From Doris montereyensis (Eukaryota > Mollusca > Gastropoda > Nudibranchia > Dorididae): a stretch of DNA of 64,000 bases. The notes below the pieces were generated by a model that was given only the letters and a program-made list of their open reading frames with translations, did no database searches and was not told the origin of the DNA. A program made the translations under genes and the position numbers. The stretch is from the NCBI GenBank assembly GCA_037039925.1, contig JAXRKP010000656.1, positions 103,501 to 167,500 on the forward strand, in the 5' to 3' direction. Of the stretch, positions 24,760 to 35,480 are shown piece by piece (the stretch's first letter is position 1; each line of letters opens with the position of its first letter).

Positions 24760-25314
24760 TACCTAAATAATTTATATAGAATAGAAGACAAAAATTTGTG
24801 GGAATTGATATAGTCTAGTCTATTACTAGTACATTTTTTTACCATCTCAACAATGTTATTTTATTCCTTTTTGTTTTTGGTCCAGAAAATTCTACTGAAC
24901 TATGATAGTGATCAGGAAAGATGTGGAGGTCTTGTTTGTACCACAGGATGCTGCCAACATTTAGAATGTCTTTGTCAGAAGTGTCAGCAGTTGACTGAAG
25001 AGAGCAGTCCCAGCATTGGAGGACTTGAACAGAAAGGCATACATATACATGATGTATATATATAACATTGGTAATTTAACTTAAACTTGCTTGTCTTGAG
25101 TTATTAATATGAGCTAAAAAATTGACGACAAAGAGGCTGCATGACCCAGAGTTGTGGGGTAAGGCAGTTGTTGTCATGTAGTCATTTCACTACGAGATCC
25201 GTAAAATTGATGATCAGCTCATTTTATGGGTATGATTGTTCTTCAAGTGGCAGTAATAATATTACTTTGAGCATTGTCCATTAACTATCAAACTGGTTGC
25301 CTGTGATGTGTTTT

Positions 25315-25435
25315 GGCAGATGCTACTGATGGGTCCTATTTTTCCCCCTGATACACTTTTTACTTCTTTCGTCTTGCTGTTTCCTCTTAATTCACCCTGA
25401 GATCATCACAATGGTGGATAAGGAAAGAAAAGAAA
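25315..25435 (+). repeat. Dispersed tail repeat, copy
   Basis: GATGGGTCCTATTTTTCC, GTCTTGCTGTTTCCTCTTAA, TTCACCCTGAGATCATCACA, ATGGTGGATAAGG and a purine end. Confidence 0.7.
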
Positions 25436-25469
25436 TAGGACTCCATGAAGCAAAGCCTGTGATGTGTGT

Positions 25470-25552
25470 TATTGGTTGCTGCTGATGGGTCCTACTTTTC
25501 ACTTGTCTTTCATCTTGCTGTATCCTCTAAATTCACCATGAGATCATCGCTG
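25470..25552 (+). repeat. Tail repeat interrupted by a SINE
   Basis: The copy runs GATGGGTCCTACTTTTCAC to GAGATCATCGC and then stops where the SINE head begins, suggesting insertion into it. Confidence 0.6.
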
Positions 25553-25860
25553 ATAGGGGGACTCGATAGTCCAGAGGCAAGGCATCGGCCTCTCAACCAA
25601 AAGGTAGTGGGTTTGAGCCCATCTACAGATGAAAAGATTTTCTCAAGTTTTTTTTATAGCAGTCTACCCCCAAAGATTGACACCTAGTCCCATCGGAGAC
25701 GGACACTAAAAAGCAGGTCCCATGTGCAGATCACAACCCTGCGCATGTTAAAGATCCCTTGGCTGTTTACAGGGCAGTCTGGGCAAAGTTAAAAATCCTA
25801 CCAAAACCCCGAGATCACCTTAGTTGTGGATGTGGGTAAATCAAATCAAACAACAAAAAA
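25553..25860 (+). mobile_element. tRNA-derived SINE with conserved central block (plus)
   Basis: The head has box A-like TAGTCCAGAGGC and box B-like GTGGGTTTGAGCCC with tRNA-like spacing. The central block reads AGCAGGTCCCATGTGCAGAT, then CGCATGTTAAAGATCC. It resembles the conserved core shared by SINEs of many marine invertebrates (from memory, not checked). The tail is CCGAGATCACCTTAGTTGTG then GGTAAATCAAATCAAA. This tail is similar to the end of the dispersed tail repeat, so the two may share a LINE partner. A reverse copy lies at 5968-6236, and a head fragment near 28985-29020. Confidence 0.8.
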
Positions 25861-25914
25861 CCGACCGCTGATAATCTTTGTACAACTTGACGTTCTTGTA
25901 AAAAATGTCTTTAG

Positions 25915-26624
25915 CTCAATCCTGCCTAACCCACTGGCTAGCCTGCTTGGCTGGATACCTAAGCAAATGGAGATAACTCCGTCCATGTTTGCACCCATTG
26001 TTATTAAAATAATTTTTTTTCATGCTTTTGGTGGGGGTTTTTTTTGTTAAAATTTATTCATTTACAGGAATGATTTTATTGTACAGAAACACTGATATTT
26101 ACAAAATTGAACATTGTAAATGGCTCAAGTTGAGTATCGGATAGGTCTGTCGTCCACTCGGTCACAGGCACGGCAATTTCGAGTTCGCTTGCTAACGCAT
26201 TGCTCGCCTCAGTGTCGATAGAGTTAGATATAGATCTATCACTATTTTCTGCTTCATCATCCTCCTCATCATCACTTAAAGTCAAATCACTTAAAACTTC
26301 AATACCAGAGCTTTCATCATTTTCATCACGATTTAGGGTTCTATTGGGCCCTAAATCACTGTTGTTCATCTCCTCTCTTAATTTGCAGAGCCACCTTTCC
26401 ATGTGTTGTAATGCCATTTTGCCAGTTTATGACCTCTGAACTTAGAAAAAATCGTAGAATATTGACCAAACCACGTAGAAGAGTTCTAGATCTATTTCCT
26501 TTTCAAAATACTGTGAAATCTCATGACTAGTTTAAAGGTTACGATAGGGCGTGAGATTAGCCGTCTATTTTCTGGCATCAGCAACACTCGGCGGGCGCTA
26601 GCAGGCCCGTTAGGCAGAATTGGG
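25915..26624 (-). mobile_element. Internally deleted piggyBac-like element
   Basis: Homologous to 11933-12634 in opposite orientation. The right terminus abuts TTAA (26625-26628) and, reverse complemented, starts CCCAATTCTGCCTAACGG. The left terminus reads CTCAATCCTGCCTAACCC next to TTAG, an eroded TTAA. TTAA targets and CCC-starting termini are piggyBac hallmarks. It contains the stub at 26076-26417 but no catalytic domain. Confidence 0.75.
26076..26417 (-). pseudogene. piggyBac transposase N-terminal stub (113 codons)
   Basis: The frame starts MALQHMERWLCKLREEM and has the acidic SDDEEDDEAEN tract usual at piggyBac N termini. It then shows a Trp-Thr-Thr-Asp-Leu-Ser-Asp segment resembling the lead-in to the transposase core, and ends FNFVNISVSVQ. 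It stops before any of the catalytic aspartates, so it has no transposase activity. The copy at 12190-12500 retains the same start and end but carries stops. The shared end in both copies implies one deletion in a common ancestor that was then mobilised in trans. Whether the stub is translated is unknown. Confidence 0.6.
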
Positions 26625-26639
26625 TTAAAATCGGGAGAT

Positions 26640-26780
26640 ATTGTGAAATCGGTTGGCGGGCGCTTCTGGTAAGTCCTATTTCTTTTCTTTCCTTCTTTCA
26701 CTTATCTTTCATCTTGCCACTCCGTCTTAATTCACCTTGTGATCATCACAATGGTAGACGAGGTCAATTTCAAGGAAACA
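26640..26780 (+). repeat. Dispersed tail repeat, copy
   Basis: GGTAAGTCCTATTTCTTTTC, CATCTTGCCACTCCGTC, TTAATTCACC, GATCATCACAATGGTAGACG and GTCAATTTCAAGGAAAC. It begins immediately after the piggyBac-like element. Confidence 0.7.
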
Positions 26781-27369
26781 AATAGAGTTGTGAAACCATT
26801 CGTTTTTAACCTGGGAACCATCAAGAGTAAGTTCCCAGAATGGGATGCCAGGGCCAAAATGCATGCTTTAGCAGGATCAAGAAAATTAATTTATATTGTG
26901 GTCGTATAGTTTGAAATAGCATAGGAAAAATGGACACTTGAAAATCTGAATAAAAAAAGGAAGGAATCTTTAAAAAAAAAAAAAAGTTAATATGACCTTG
27001 ACATTGACCACAATTGACCGTAACTTTGAAAATCACTGAATTTGTTAAATTTGTTATTTAAGCTCAGATATCATGACTCAAAGGGGTCAAATAAAAAAAA
27101 TCTGAAAATATGGTGAATGGCATGTGATCCTCAATTTATTATAGATCTAGATAAAGAAGGAAACGTTATGTTGAATATTGGTGGTTTTTTAAAAATTGTT
27201 TTAATTGCCCAATTTTACTATTGTTCCTGAAAATCAGTGTTTGTTCCTGAAGGCTTAAATTTGGGGTAGGCAACTCTGAGTTTCGACCACATTGTACTTT
27301 TGACAGTTCCTGGGTTAAAGTTCTCACATGGAAAGAGAATCTCTGGAGTTGCATACACAATTTTGGTCA
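26781..27369. other. Intergenic, no feature seen
   Basis: AT-rich sequence with A-runs; nothing else supported. Confidence 0.4.
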
Positions 27370-27662
27370 CAATTTTAAGTGAGATGGGATAATTTACAAC
27401 TGAATCTGATGCTATAAATTGTCCATTTTTAGTGAGGTGGGATAATTTACAACTGAATCTGATGCTATAAATTGTCCTGGGATAATTTAAATGAATCTGA
27501 TGCTATTTTTAGTGAGATGGGATAATTTACAACTGAATCTGATGCTATAAATTGTCAATTTTTAGTGAGATGGAATAATTTACAACTGAATCTGATGCTA
27601 GAAATTGTCCATTTTTAGTGAGATGGGATAATTTACAGCTGAATCTGATGCTATAAATTGTC
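27370..27662 (+). repeat. ~53-bp minisatellite, 6 copies
   Basis: The unit is TTTTTAGTGAGATGGGATAA, TTTACAACTGAATCTGATGC, TATAAATTGTCCA. One copy is internally deleted around 27475-27510. Confidence 0.9.
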
Positions 27663-28117
27663 AATTCAAATGTGTAGTAGTTAGGACAACATAATGTACA
27701 ATCTTTTGTGTTGTTGATAGTAGTGATACTCTTGTCAAATGTTTTAAGTTTAGTTATTTCTCCTCCGACTCTTTTTTTCAGCCCAGTATCATCCAACTGT
27801 TTGAAAAACCTGGGCTTGATGCTTTTGACTCCCAAAACTGATGATAAACCAAGTCACGCTTTCTTGGTTCCAAAAGCAACAATACAGGACAAGAAAGACC
27901 GACGCCAGTTTTCATTGTGTTCTTTTTTGTTTTTTTGTTTTATATTATTTTGGTTTATGCATTTTTTGGAAGGAGGAAAATAAATAATTGAAAGATAAAA
28001 TTCATTATCTGAAAACAAAGATTCACTCTTTCTATTGTTTCTAAATGTGTTGTTTGTGGGTTTTAAAAAATACCCAATACTGTACTATGTATGTTTGTTT
28101 ATTAATAATAAAAAATA

Positions 28118-28953
28118 CAGTGGTGCTTCATGTTTAACGACATCGGAAATAACGAGAGCTCGTGAATAACGAGACTTTTTCAAATCCCCGTTTTTTCCCT
28201 TATTATTTCTCTATTGGAAAAGAGTTGTTTTAACGACACCAAGCGATCCAGAGACCTGGAATAAGGAGAAGTCGAAAATGGTTATTTGAAATTAAAAATC
28301 ATAATTTTCAACTAACAACACACACATTCATCCATACACATATCACAACACGCATTAACGATCAAGCCATAAAGTGGGAGAAGGTAACAAAGAACGAGTA
28401 CTGTACCATACAGTACAATGTACGTAGGCTATACACGTGTGTAGGCCCGCTACCAGCCAGCACCAGCCAAAGCGTTGTGATTATCGATCGACTCGCACGC
28501 AGCGCAGCAGCATAGCAAACTGTACACATGTGTAGTGTAGCCTACTTCATTGGCCTACACTACACCACAGCCACTAGCCAAAGCATTGTGATCGGTCTAC
28601 ACCTTTGTTCTTGCGCAGTCATCGTTTTATTTTTTTTACTTTACTTTTAAAAAATTTTTACACCATGAATTCTCAAAAAGAAAGAGGCTAACCATTGAAA
28701 CGAAAGTTTCCATACTAGAAGAAGTGGAGAAGAAAGAAACTACATGTACCATTAGTACCAATGCAGAGATATGTCGTCGATTTGACATTCCCTCTAGTAC
28801 TTTCTACACAATTCTAAAGCAAAGGACAAAGACAAGATCCTTTCTGCTTACTCAAGCGGAGAGTTTACAACGGAGCGGAAGAAAATTAGACGGCCTGGGA
28901 TTAACGACACTTTTTGCTTGGAACGGGGCTCTCGTTATAACCGAGTTCCACTG
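28118..28953 (+). mobile_element. Tigger/pogo-like DNA element, internally deleted
   Basis: The left end is CAGTGGTGCTTCATGTTTAA and the right end, reverse complemented, CAGTGGAACTCGGTTATAAC, with TA directly outside both. The AACGA motifs recur at both ends. Length is 836 bp versus roughly 2-3 kb for autonomous Tigger elements, so most of the transposase is gone. The surviving stub is at 28690-28850. Confidence 0.8.
28690..28850 (+). pseudogene. Tigger transposase N-terminal HTH remnant
   Basis: The frame reads RLTIETKVSILEEVEKKE, then NAEICRRFDIPSSTFYTIL and KQRTK. This is the CENP-B/Psq-type helix-turn-helix typical of the N terminus of Tigger/pogo transposases and used there for terminal-repeat binding. 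The nearest upstream ATG (about 28664) is one frame off because of an indel in the A-rich start. The frame leaves recognisable transposase sequence soon after KQRTK, running into the 3' terminus of the element. It has no DDE domain. Confidence 0.7.
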
Positions 28954-29039
28954 TACAACAAAAAAGCCCTCAGAAAGGATAATGCTGATAGGGAGACTTG
29001 GTAGTCGAGAGGCAAGGTGTCTGTTTTCTTACTTTTAAA

Positions 29040-29155
29040 GTGGGTAGACTAGGAGGCAAAGTTAGGGAAAGTAGGGTGAGATGGTATGGACATGTAAAGA
29101 GAAGGAATATGGAATATATTGTGGATGGACATACTGGGCAGGAGGAAGACTAATC
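29040..29155 (+). mobile_element. LINE 3' end fragment
   Basis: The translation includes VRWYGHVKRRNMEYIVDG, matching the LRWFGHVKRR-type motif near the C terminus of many non-LTR retrotransposon polyproteins and of the LINE at 42490-45465. It is preceded by a SINE head fragment at about 28985. Confidence 0.6.
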
Positions 29156-29159
29156 AAAA

Positions 29160-31138
29160 ATTAAATTAAATTCAACAACTTTATTCTCTTCATAAAGGCA
29201 TATCATCTTCGTTCGTAACAATCTATAAATTATACATTATGTACATTGGAATAAAGAAATTACATTATTATATAAATTTTCTAGAAAAAAAGTCAATTAA
29301 GTTGGAATTGGAAGGCATAATGTGTTAATATGCATATAATATATGACGAAAAAAATGCTTACGTATCACGGTAAATATTCCTAAAAATTTGTTTTGCAAA
29401 AAAACTAAGGATGGGAATGAGCTTAAAAATAAAGATATTGTAAAAGAAGACATAACATTAAATTATGCTTAACCCTTTTCAGGCAGGTCCCGTATCTTCG
29501 CATGCCGCTGGTCAATCTAAGCGCACCTATGCTAACGACGGGTCCAACACATTTGCTTCACTCCCGGCCTTCCAGCAAGACAAAGCGTTAGTGGCGGGTC
29601 CCGTATAACTGCACTGCAGTGCACTCCAAGACGGGTTTTGGGAATGCCTCTATTCTGACCAATTATGCTGATCAACCCACGCCACGCCAAACCGAGAAAG
29701 TCTATTCTTCTAAATCTAACACACACTCGATATATTTCTTATAAAGAGATACAACACACAGGAGGGTAGGGAGGAGTTTTCATCAGGCTTGCCAACATTC
29801 CCGAAATTTTCGGGAAATTCCCGAATTCCCGAAATAGACTTTTCCATTTTTCCTGATTGACGTTTCCGACTGATGTAAAAAAAAATTAAGTTGAAAATTA
29901 TAATGCCGTCGATAAAAAATGTGAAAATAACTTCAAAGCGTCTTACCAACGTCCGTGAATTCCTCAGATGACTAAATCGAAAGATACGACTGCGCATGAC
30001 TAGATTCTAATTAGGTACCACAAACTGTTTTTTTCAAATGGCAGATACAATAAATACAAAACTACATTCAGACAGAGCTTACAAAAACAAGAACAACAAA
30101 CTTTATTTCATTTAAATCGGTCAACAAGTAACGAAAATATGAATTTAAAAAATGTTTTTGGACTTGAAAAATGTTTGACAAATGATAAAAGGCATTTTAG
30201 GTCATTTTGAAGTTTAAATAATTAAAAAAGTAATGATTGGAAACAGGATATAAACATATAATCAAAGATTTGGCCCTGTAATTTTACAAAACATAAAGGA
30301 AAACGTACTTGATGAATAATGACAAAGATGTGATGCGACAACCTTGGGAAAAAAGAACCCTGCCAATTCTGAAGAAAATGGTTCAAAATGCCATTTTTGG
30401 AGGCTCATAAAAAAGAAATTTATCAAAATTAGAGAGTTAAGACTAAGTAAACGAACTCAAAACTATTTAGAGACAAAGGCCAATTTTTAAAAACAAAGTT
30501 TCAATAGGTACTCCAAACCCGCCTCTTAATGGGTGAGCGAGCACTGAAATCGTCAAATTCGGGGAACTTCACTGATTCAGAAAATAAAAAGTATTAAACC
30601 TACAATAATGAGACTGATCTCATTTAAACAAGTTTTCTTTCTTCTTTCATTTTGTCATATTTTCTTTTGTATGTGTTAATATTTGTTATGTTTTGTAACG
30701 TTTTGAAAAAATGTGTTTTTACGGCAAAACACGCAAGAAAATTCATGATTCGAGGAACCTCACTTTTTCATATTCCCAACAGGTCCCTTCCTCCTAAAGC
30801 TATTTGACAAATGTAGCACCATCCGGTAGAAAAAATGTCACTCTTTCCGATGGTATAAATAATATCTTTCTATCTTTACTATAAGTTGGCGAAAAATGAT
30901 TTTTTAAATTTAAATCGCCAAAAAAAGGGTTTTCCTGGGATTAAAAGGAAACTTCATGGTCACCATATTAAAATTCAACCTTTTTTCTACTTAAATTCAA
31001 CGACAAAATCATTCGAAACTATGAGGTCTTATCTAAAAAGTCTAACTTTTACGATGTGCATAGCGTCCACTTTCTCTTTCTCCTCCGCCATTGGTAGTGA
31101 CTGGCTACGCTTGAGGGCTCTCATATTTTGATTTTATT
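29160..31138. other. Intergenic; palindromic patch near 29790
   Basis: Mostly AT-rich. CATTCCCGAAATTTTCGGGAA and nearby repeats (29800-29840) form a local palindrome. A TTAACCCTTTTCAGGCAGG near 29468 resembles a piggyBac terminus, but no partner end was found. Immediately upstream of 31139 is a pyrimidine-rich stretch with CCGCCATTGG (an inverted CCAAT), a possible promoter for the next gene. Confidence 0.4.
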
Positions 31139-31187
31139 ATGGCAACTCCGATGTCCGAAATGGCCAACATCTTACGTGAACTTGTTG
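31139..31187 (+). CDS. First coding exon of a short gene of unknown function
   Basis: The ATG at 31139 opens MATPMSEMANILRELV and is cut by a strong donor, TTG|GTAAGTG, in phase 1. The intron (31188-32545) ends at a strong acceptor, TTTTATTTCAG. Joining the single G to the AT of the next exon gives Asp and continues TLSAANIDRNILLGQYSEF in frame. The phase match across a 1.36-kb intron is the main support. Upstream in-frame methionines were not looked for exhaustively. The inverted CCAAT about 45 bp upstream is consistent with a nearby start site, but that is inference. Confidence 0.55.
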
Positions 31188-32367
31188 GTAAGTGTCTTAA
31201 CTTAAGATTTTAGATTTGTGCATATTAGGAAAAGTTAAAATTATATTTATCTTTTATTTTTAAAAAACTTGCATGAGTTTGTCAGAAGTTGTAGCGATCT
31301 CAATCTCAATTTTCTAGATCTTCAACTCTGTTGACCAAGTTTATGAAGTCGCCTATTTTTTTTTGTCCTGTGAAGGGAAATATGGACTGCTGATGTCGAT
31401 GACATGATATTTAAACTCAATATTTATAGTAATGGTTAATCAATATTATGTTTATTTAAACTAATTCCATTCAAGAAGATCAGTGCTTTTTCACTTTTTC
31501 TGAATCGAGACATAATGGCTACCGGTACTGAAAGCTGGGTCTATCGGGTCTGAACGGAAGTGAAGATCTGTTGGGCAAATCCATTTTTGTTGATTGCATG
31601 GGTAGGATGGTTATTTCTAGTCTGATTTATCGTGAATGACTGTTTTATTTTTATTTTTAAGGTAAATTATGATTGATTTGTTTATAATTGGCCCCTGCCA
31701 CTTTATGTCCAAGCCATAAATAGTTGTATAGTGTTATTTGGTCTGATTTTGGAAACTCCATGGTTCTAGGTAGCTTCTAAAATCTAGCACTGCAGTAAGC
31801 TTTGGAATAACCCACTTTATTATAACATTGTGGTTGGTGGTTGGGTCGGAGAGGACAGTAAGATGAACTTTGTGACACAATTCAACATGAAAGAAATACA
31901 TTTATAATCTATTTGATTAGTGGTCTCTCTTCTTCCTATAAGACCACAGCTTCAATATTGAAGATTAAGGTGATCGTGTGCTATATAGTTTTGGTATAAC
32001 TGAGATATTAAACTACTAATATTAATATATTCCATTACTTAGTTATTAAACACGTCTAACTATATTATTATAGATCTGATAATTTATTATTATTATCTTA
32101 TTACAGTTATACCAGAAATGTTAACAATATCTTAATCTGCCTGACTTGCTCTTAACTTAACATTTGATATTTGCTTCTGCTACTATTCATGTTTTTCTTT
32201 TTTTAATAAAAAAAAGCCAAACAGCAGACCTCGTAGCACACCTCAAATTTCATAGAAAAATATTTTTGTATCTGCTATGAGGCATGTTATTGATTTATGA
32301 ATGTACGCTGAATTATCTTGAATATATAATATATATATGTATATTTTTTTCCTTTTGTTTTTCCAAG

Positions 32368-32520
32368 GTCATTGACTGGTTTGGCTACCTCTGCAGTGGC
32401 AACTCTGTCCTCCACCAAGCTTCTCTTGGTCCTCTGCGAAGCATTATATTGTCGACATATCGCAAAGCTGTGCAGTTAGTTGAGGGTCCACGGGATCTGG
32501 TGATTAGTTATTTAGATTAA
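32368..32520 (+). other. Unexplained open frame behind a strong acceptor-like site
   Basis: A long pyrimidine tract ending in CCAAG precedes VIDWFGYLCSGNSVLHQAS, which stays open to a stop at 32518-32520. In the phase left by the exon at 31139 it would stop at once, so it does not fit as an internal exon of that gene. A GATCTG|GTGATT donor is possible. It could be an exon of another isoform or a transposon relic. Confidence 0.3.
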
Positions 32521-32545
32521 ATTTTTTATTTCAATTTTATTTCAG

Positions 32546-33110
32546 ATACTCTATCAGCTGCCAATATTGATAGGAATATTTTGTTAGGTCAATACTCAGA
32601 ATTTTCAAAACCTCAAAATTTCAAACTTACAAACAGCATAGTTGTAGAATTAAACAAATTTCAGAGAACAGAGAGATTTAATCCAAATTTTATGGCAAAG
32701 TGGGTCTTTTATTTAATTAATGAGAGTAAAGCAAAGGAACAAGATAGTAAAGTCGTTAAAAATCTTATCCAAAGATTAGGCAAATTAAGGACTAAAAAAT
32801 TTGAACTGCAAACCAAAAAAAAAACCCTGATGATTATCAAAAGTTTCTAGATGAAGAATTTTGCTTTAACGAAACAAACCCTAAACGTAAACAATCTAAC
32901 CTTCCTAACAGTTCCATCAGTTCATCAAACAAAAGTGTAGAGAAAGGTAACATTAGTAACAATAACCCTGTAGTCATTGAAAAGTCTAAAATGTGTAACA
33001 CTGAAACTGAACTTTTAAAAATCAAAATAGCCAAGTTTGAAAAGGAACTGGAAGATTTAACAAAAGTGAAAGAAGAGAATATGAATCTAAAAAGAGAAAA
33101 CCAAAGTTGA
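32546..33110 (+). CDS. Second exon of the short unknown gene, with a homopolymer frameshift
   Basis: Starting from the acceptor at 32545, the frame encodes a Lys/Asn-rich protein. The first part (YSEFSKPQNFKLTNS, FNPNFMAKWVFYLINESK, KVVKNLIQRLGKLRTKKFE) looks like a folded helical domain. It then reaches a run of ten A (32815-32824). The recorded frame stops soon after at 32848, but the next frame continues NPDDYQKFLDEEFCF through an Asn/Ser-rich linker to a coiled coil (ELLKIKIAKFEKELEDLTK, VKEENMNLKRENQS) and TGA at 33108-33110. One missing A would explain this. Predicted total is about 205 residues. I recognise no family. It may be a host gene or an accessory protein of a DNA transposon. 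Confidence 0.5.
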
Positions 33111-33119
33111 TGTTTTTTT

Positions 33120-33750
33120 TTCTACTATTCTAATTCTAGCGTATTATGTATGACTATTACAATAGATGGGTTGTTTATACTTTCCTAATTCCAGCTTATT
33201 ATGTATGATTATTACAAGAGAGGTTTTTTACACTATCCTTATTCTAGCTTATGACTGTTAAAATAGATATTTTTTTATACTATCCTAATTTTAACTCATT
33301 ATATATGATGAGTATTACAATAGATGTTTTTTTCTTTTATACTATCCTAATTCTAGTTTATTATGTATGACTATTAAAATAGATATTTTTTTATACTATC
33401 CTAATTTTAACTTATTATATATGATGAGTATTACAATAGATGTTTTTTTTTCTTTTATACTATCCTGATTCTAGTTTATTGTGTATTACTATTACTAGTA
33501 TTACAATCGATGTTTTTTATACTATCTTATTTCTAGCTTATTATGTATGACTATTAAGATATATATTTTTTATACTATCCTTATTCTAGCTTATTATGTA
33601 TTACTAATACAATAGATGGGTTTTTTTTACATTATGCTACTTCTAGCTTATTATGTATGACTATTATTACAATATGTGTTTTTTTAAATATTATCCTAAT
33701 TCTAGCTGATGTATGACTATTGCAATAGATGGGTTTTTTTATATACAACG
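33120..33750. repeat. ~50-bp AT-rich minisatellite
   Basis: Degenerate units of CTAGCTTATTATGTATGAC, TATTACAATAGATG and a T-run with ATACTATCCTAATT. Confidence 0.85.
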
Positions 33751-33754
33751 TAGA

Positions 33755-34135
33755 AAAAGTAATCACAGCTGAGAAATGTCTGTGTACACCAGGGAGAAAA
33801 GGTAATCACAGCTGAGAAATGTCTGTGCACACCAGGGAGAAAAGGTAATCACAGCTGAGAAATGTCTGTGCACACCAGAAAGAAAAAGTAATCACAGCTG
33901 AGAAATGTCTGTGCACACCAGAAAGAAAAAGTAATCACAGCTGAGAAATGTCTGTGCACACCAGAAAGAAAAAGTAATCACAGCTGAGAAATGTCTGTGC
34001 ACACCAGAAAGAAAAAGTAATCACAGCTGAGAAATGTCTGTGCACACCAGAAAGAAAAAGTAATCACAGCTGAGAAATGTCTGTGCACACCAGGGAGAAA
34101 CAGTAATCACAGCTGAGGAATGTCTGTGCACACCA
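33755..34135. repeat. 43-bp minisatellite, about 9 copies
   Basis: The unit is AAGTAATCACAGCTGAGAAA, TGTCTGTGCACACCAG and AAAGAAA. It is the same family as 37275-38022. Confidence 0.92.
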
Positions 34136-34323
34136 ATGAAAAACAACAGCATGCACATTAAAAAAACAACAAACCTGTTCATTTTCACACAAATAAAAAT
34201 TCTTTTGTCAAAGTTTGCACAACACCAAACATGTATGCGCACAGAATAGAAAAATTTAAAGGGAACATTGACCTGAAGGTTAATGGTTAAGAACTATCAG
34301 TCACAACAAAGGGCGTTTCTTAC

Positions 34324-34596
34324 CTGTAGTAACAGTCATGTGGTCATGCTGTGGTGTCGAAGAGGCAACATTCTGATCATGGCCTACAAATTGGATGGAA
34401 ACGCAGGAATTGTCATTTTGGAGTAAACTTTTGGCATGACTGGTGACAACCTCTACAGATGCTCCTTGATCTTCGGCTTGATGATATCTGTCTGTATCGC
34501 AGATCGGACTGGTCATTACGTATCCAGGGAAATCTAGGCCTACATGTTTCTTGTGCGCTTCCAATGGCACAACTTGACCTGGGATGCCAAGGTTAT
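34324..34596 (-). CDS. Exon-like 91-codon unit, copy 1 (unknown protein)
   Basis: Read on the minus strand, a T-rich tract and CTCCCAG acceptor precede 273 open nucleotides ending ACTACAG|GTAAGAA, a near-consensus donor. Entry and exit are both phase 1, so the unit is symmetric. The peptide begins NLGIPGQVVPLEAHKKHVG, includes DFPGYVMTSPICDTDRYHQ and SCVSIQFVGHDQ, and ends HDHMTVTTG. It has two cysteines, no membrane segment and no family I recognise. The second copy at 38208-38480 encodes exactly the same peptide; the two DNA copies differ at two sites, both synonymous. No flanking exons of the same gene were identified, so the host gene is unknown. Phase 1-1 exons are common in modular extracellular proteins. 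Confidence 0.55.
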
Positions 34597-34889
34597 CTGG
34601 GAGAAAAAAAATCTAAAGGTGATGTTTATGACGTCTCAGTATGCTCTACATAAGACAGAATTGTCATTAGTCTAGTTTCACTGGCATCTTATCTCGATAG
34701 CAAAATGCTTACGGTCATCAAACATACTATACAAAGTACTTGGCCTACACAGCATCATAGATACTAGAACAATTGTTTTAGTATCTTTAATATCATACAC
34801 ATACATAATTGACATAAACAATAAAACGGTCCTCCAGGTACTGACCCAATACTCCCAATCGGATGTACGGTACTCATTTCAATGAACAT

Positions 34890-35285
34890 TTAAGAAAAGT
34901 GTGAGAGACAGAGGACACAAACAAATTGAAGAAAGGCGGGAAAGACGGAGAAATCGAAAAATTGAAGAGAAATGAAGAAAACGAAAACATTGAAGAACGA
35001 TTGAGAAAAAAAAAAAATATATGAGAGACAGAGAAAACGAAAACATTTAAGAAAAACGACAGCGCAGAGACAACGAAAAACTTAAAGAAAGAAGGAAAAA
35101 ACGAACAAATTTAAGAAAGACGGCAAAGACGAAAGTAATTGTAGAAAGACATGGAATTGACGAGAGACAGTAAAGGAGTAGACGACAGAATTGAAGAAGC
35201 AACAGAGACGGAGAAGATGAAAAAATTGAAGAAGCAACACAGACGGTAAAGGAGTAGACGAAAAAAATGAAGAAGCAATAGAGAC
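34890..35285 (+). repeat. Purine-rich degenerate repeat
   Basis: Almost all A/G, with AAAGACG and GAGAAAACGAAAA motifs repeated irregularly; the same stretch is at 38775-39310. Confidence 0.7.
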
Positions 35286-35289
35286 GGAG

Positions 35290-35480
35290 GTTGTTATTTT
35301 CTGTCAGGGTTAACTCCCTTAGCCTTTGGTCAGTGAAGACGGATATGCAAGGCAGCAGGTTGTTTTCTGTCAGGGTTAACTCCCTTAGCCTTTTGGTCAG
35401 CTAAGACCGATCTGCAAGGCAGCAGGAGACTCGTGGAGGGCGGGATCATCTACTCCTAGTACAGGTGCTTACCTGTCCGC
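35290..35480 (-). mobile_element. LINE 5'-region repeat units
   Basis: Two tandem units containing TCTGTCAGGGTTAACTCCC, TTAGCCTTTGGTCAG and GCAAGGCAGCAGG, then GAGACTCGTGGAGGGCGGG and CAGGTGCTTACCTGTCC. They match 45610-45885, just upstream of the LINE, in the same orientation. Confidence 0.65.

Larger units (their letters stand above)
33120..35230. repeat. Segmental duplication, copy 1
   Basis: This block runs AT-rich minisatellite, 43-bp minisatellite, exon-like unit (34324-34596), then purine-rich stretch. It recurs in the same order at 36160-39100. The non-tandem part (about 34130-35220) matches copy 2 almost base for base at an offset of 3884 bp, with a few substitutions and indels. Confidence 0.85.

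Noticed and set aside
25553..25625. tRNA gene
   Set aside because: Box A and box B-like motifs are present but no acceptor stem closes and a SINE body follows; also rejected at 4700-4760, 19400-19465 and 19480-19560.
29466..29490. Left end of another piggyBac element (TTAACCCTTTTCAGG)
   Set aside because: No matching right end or coding remnant nearby; could be chance.
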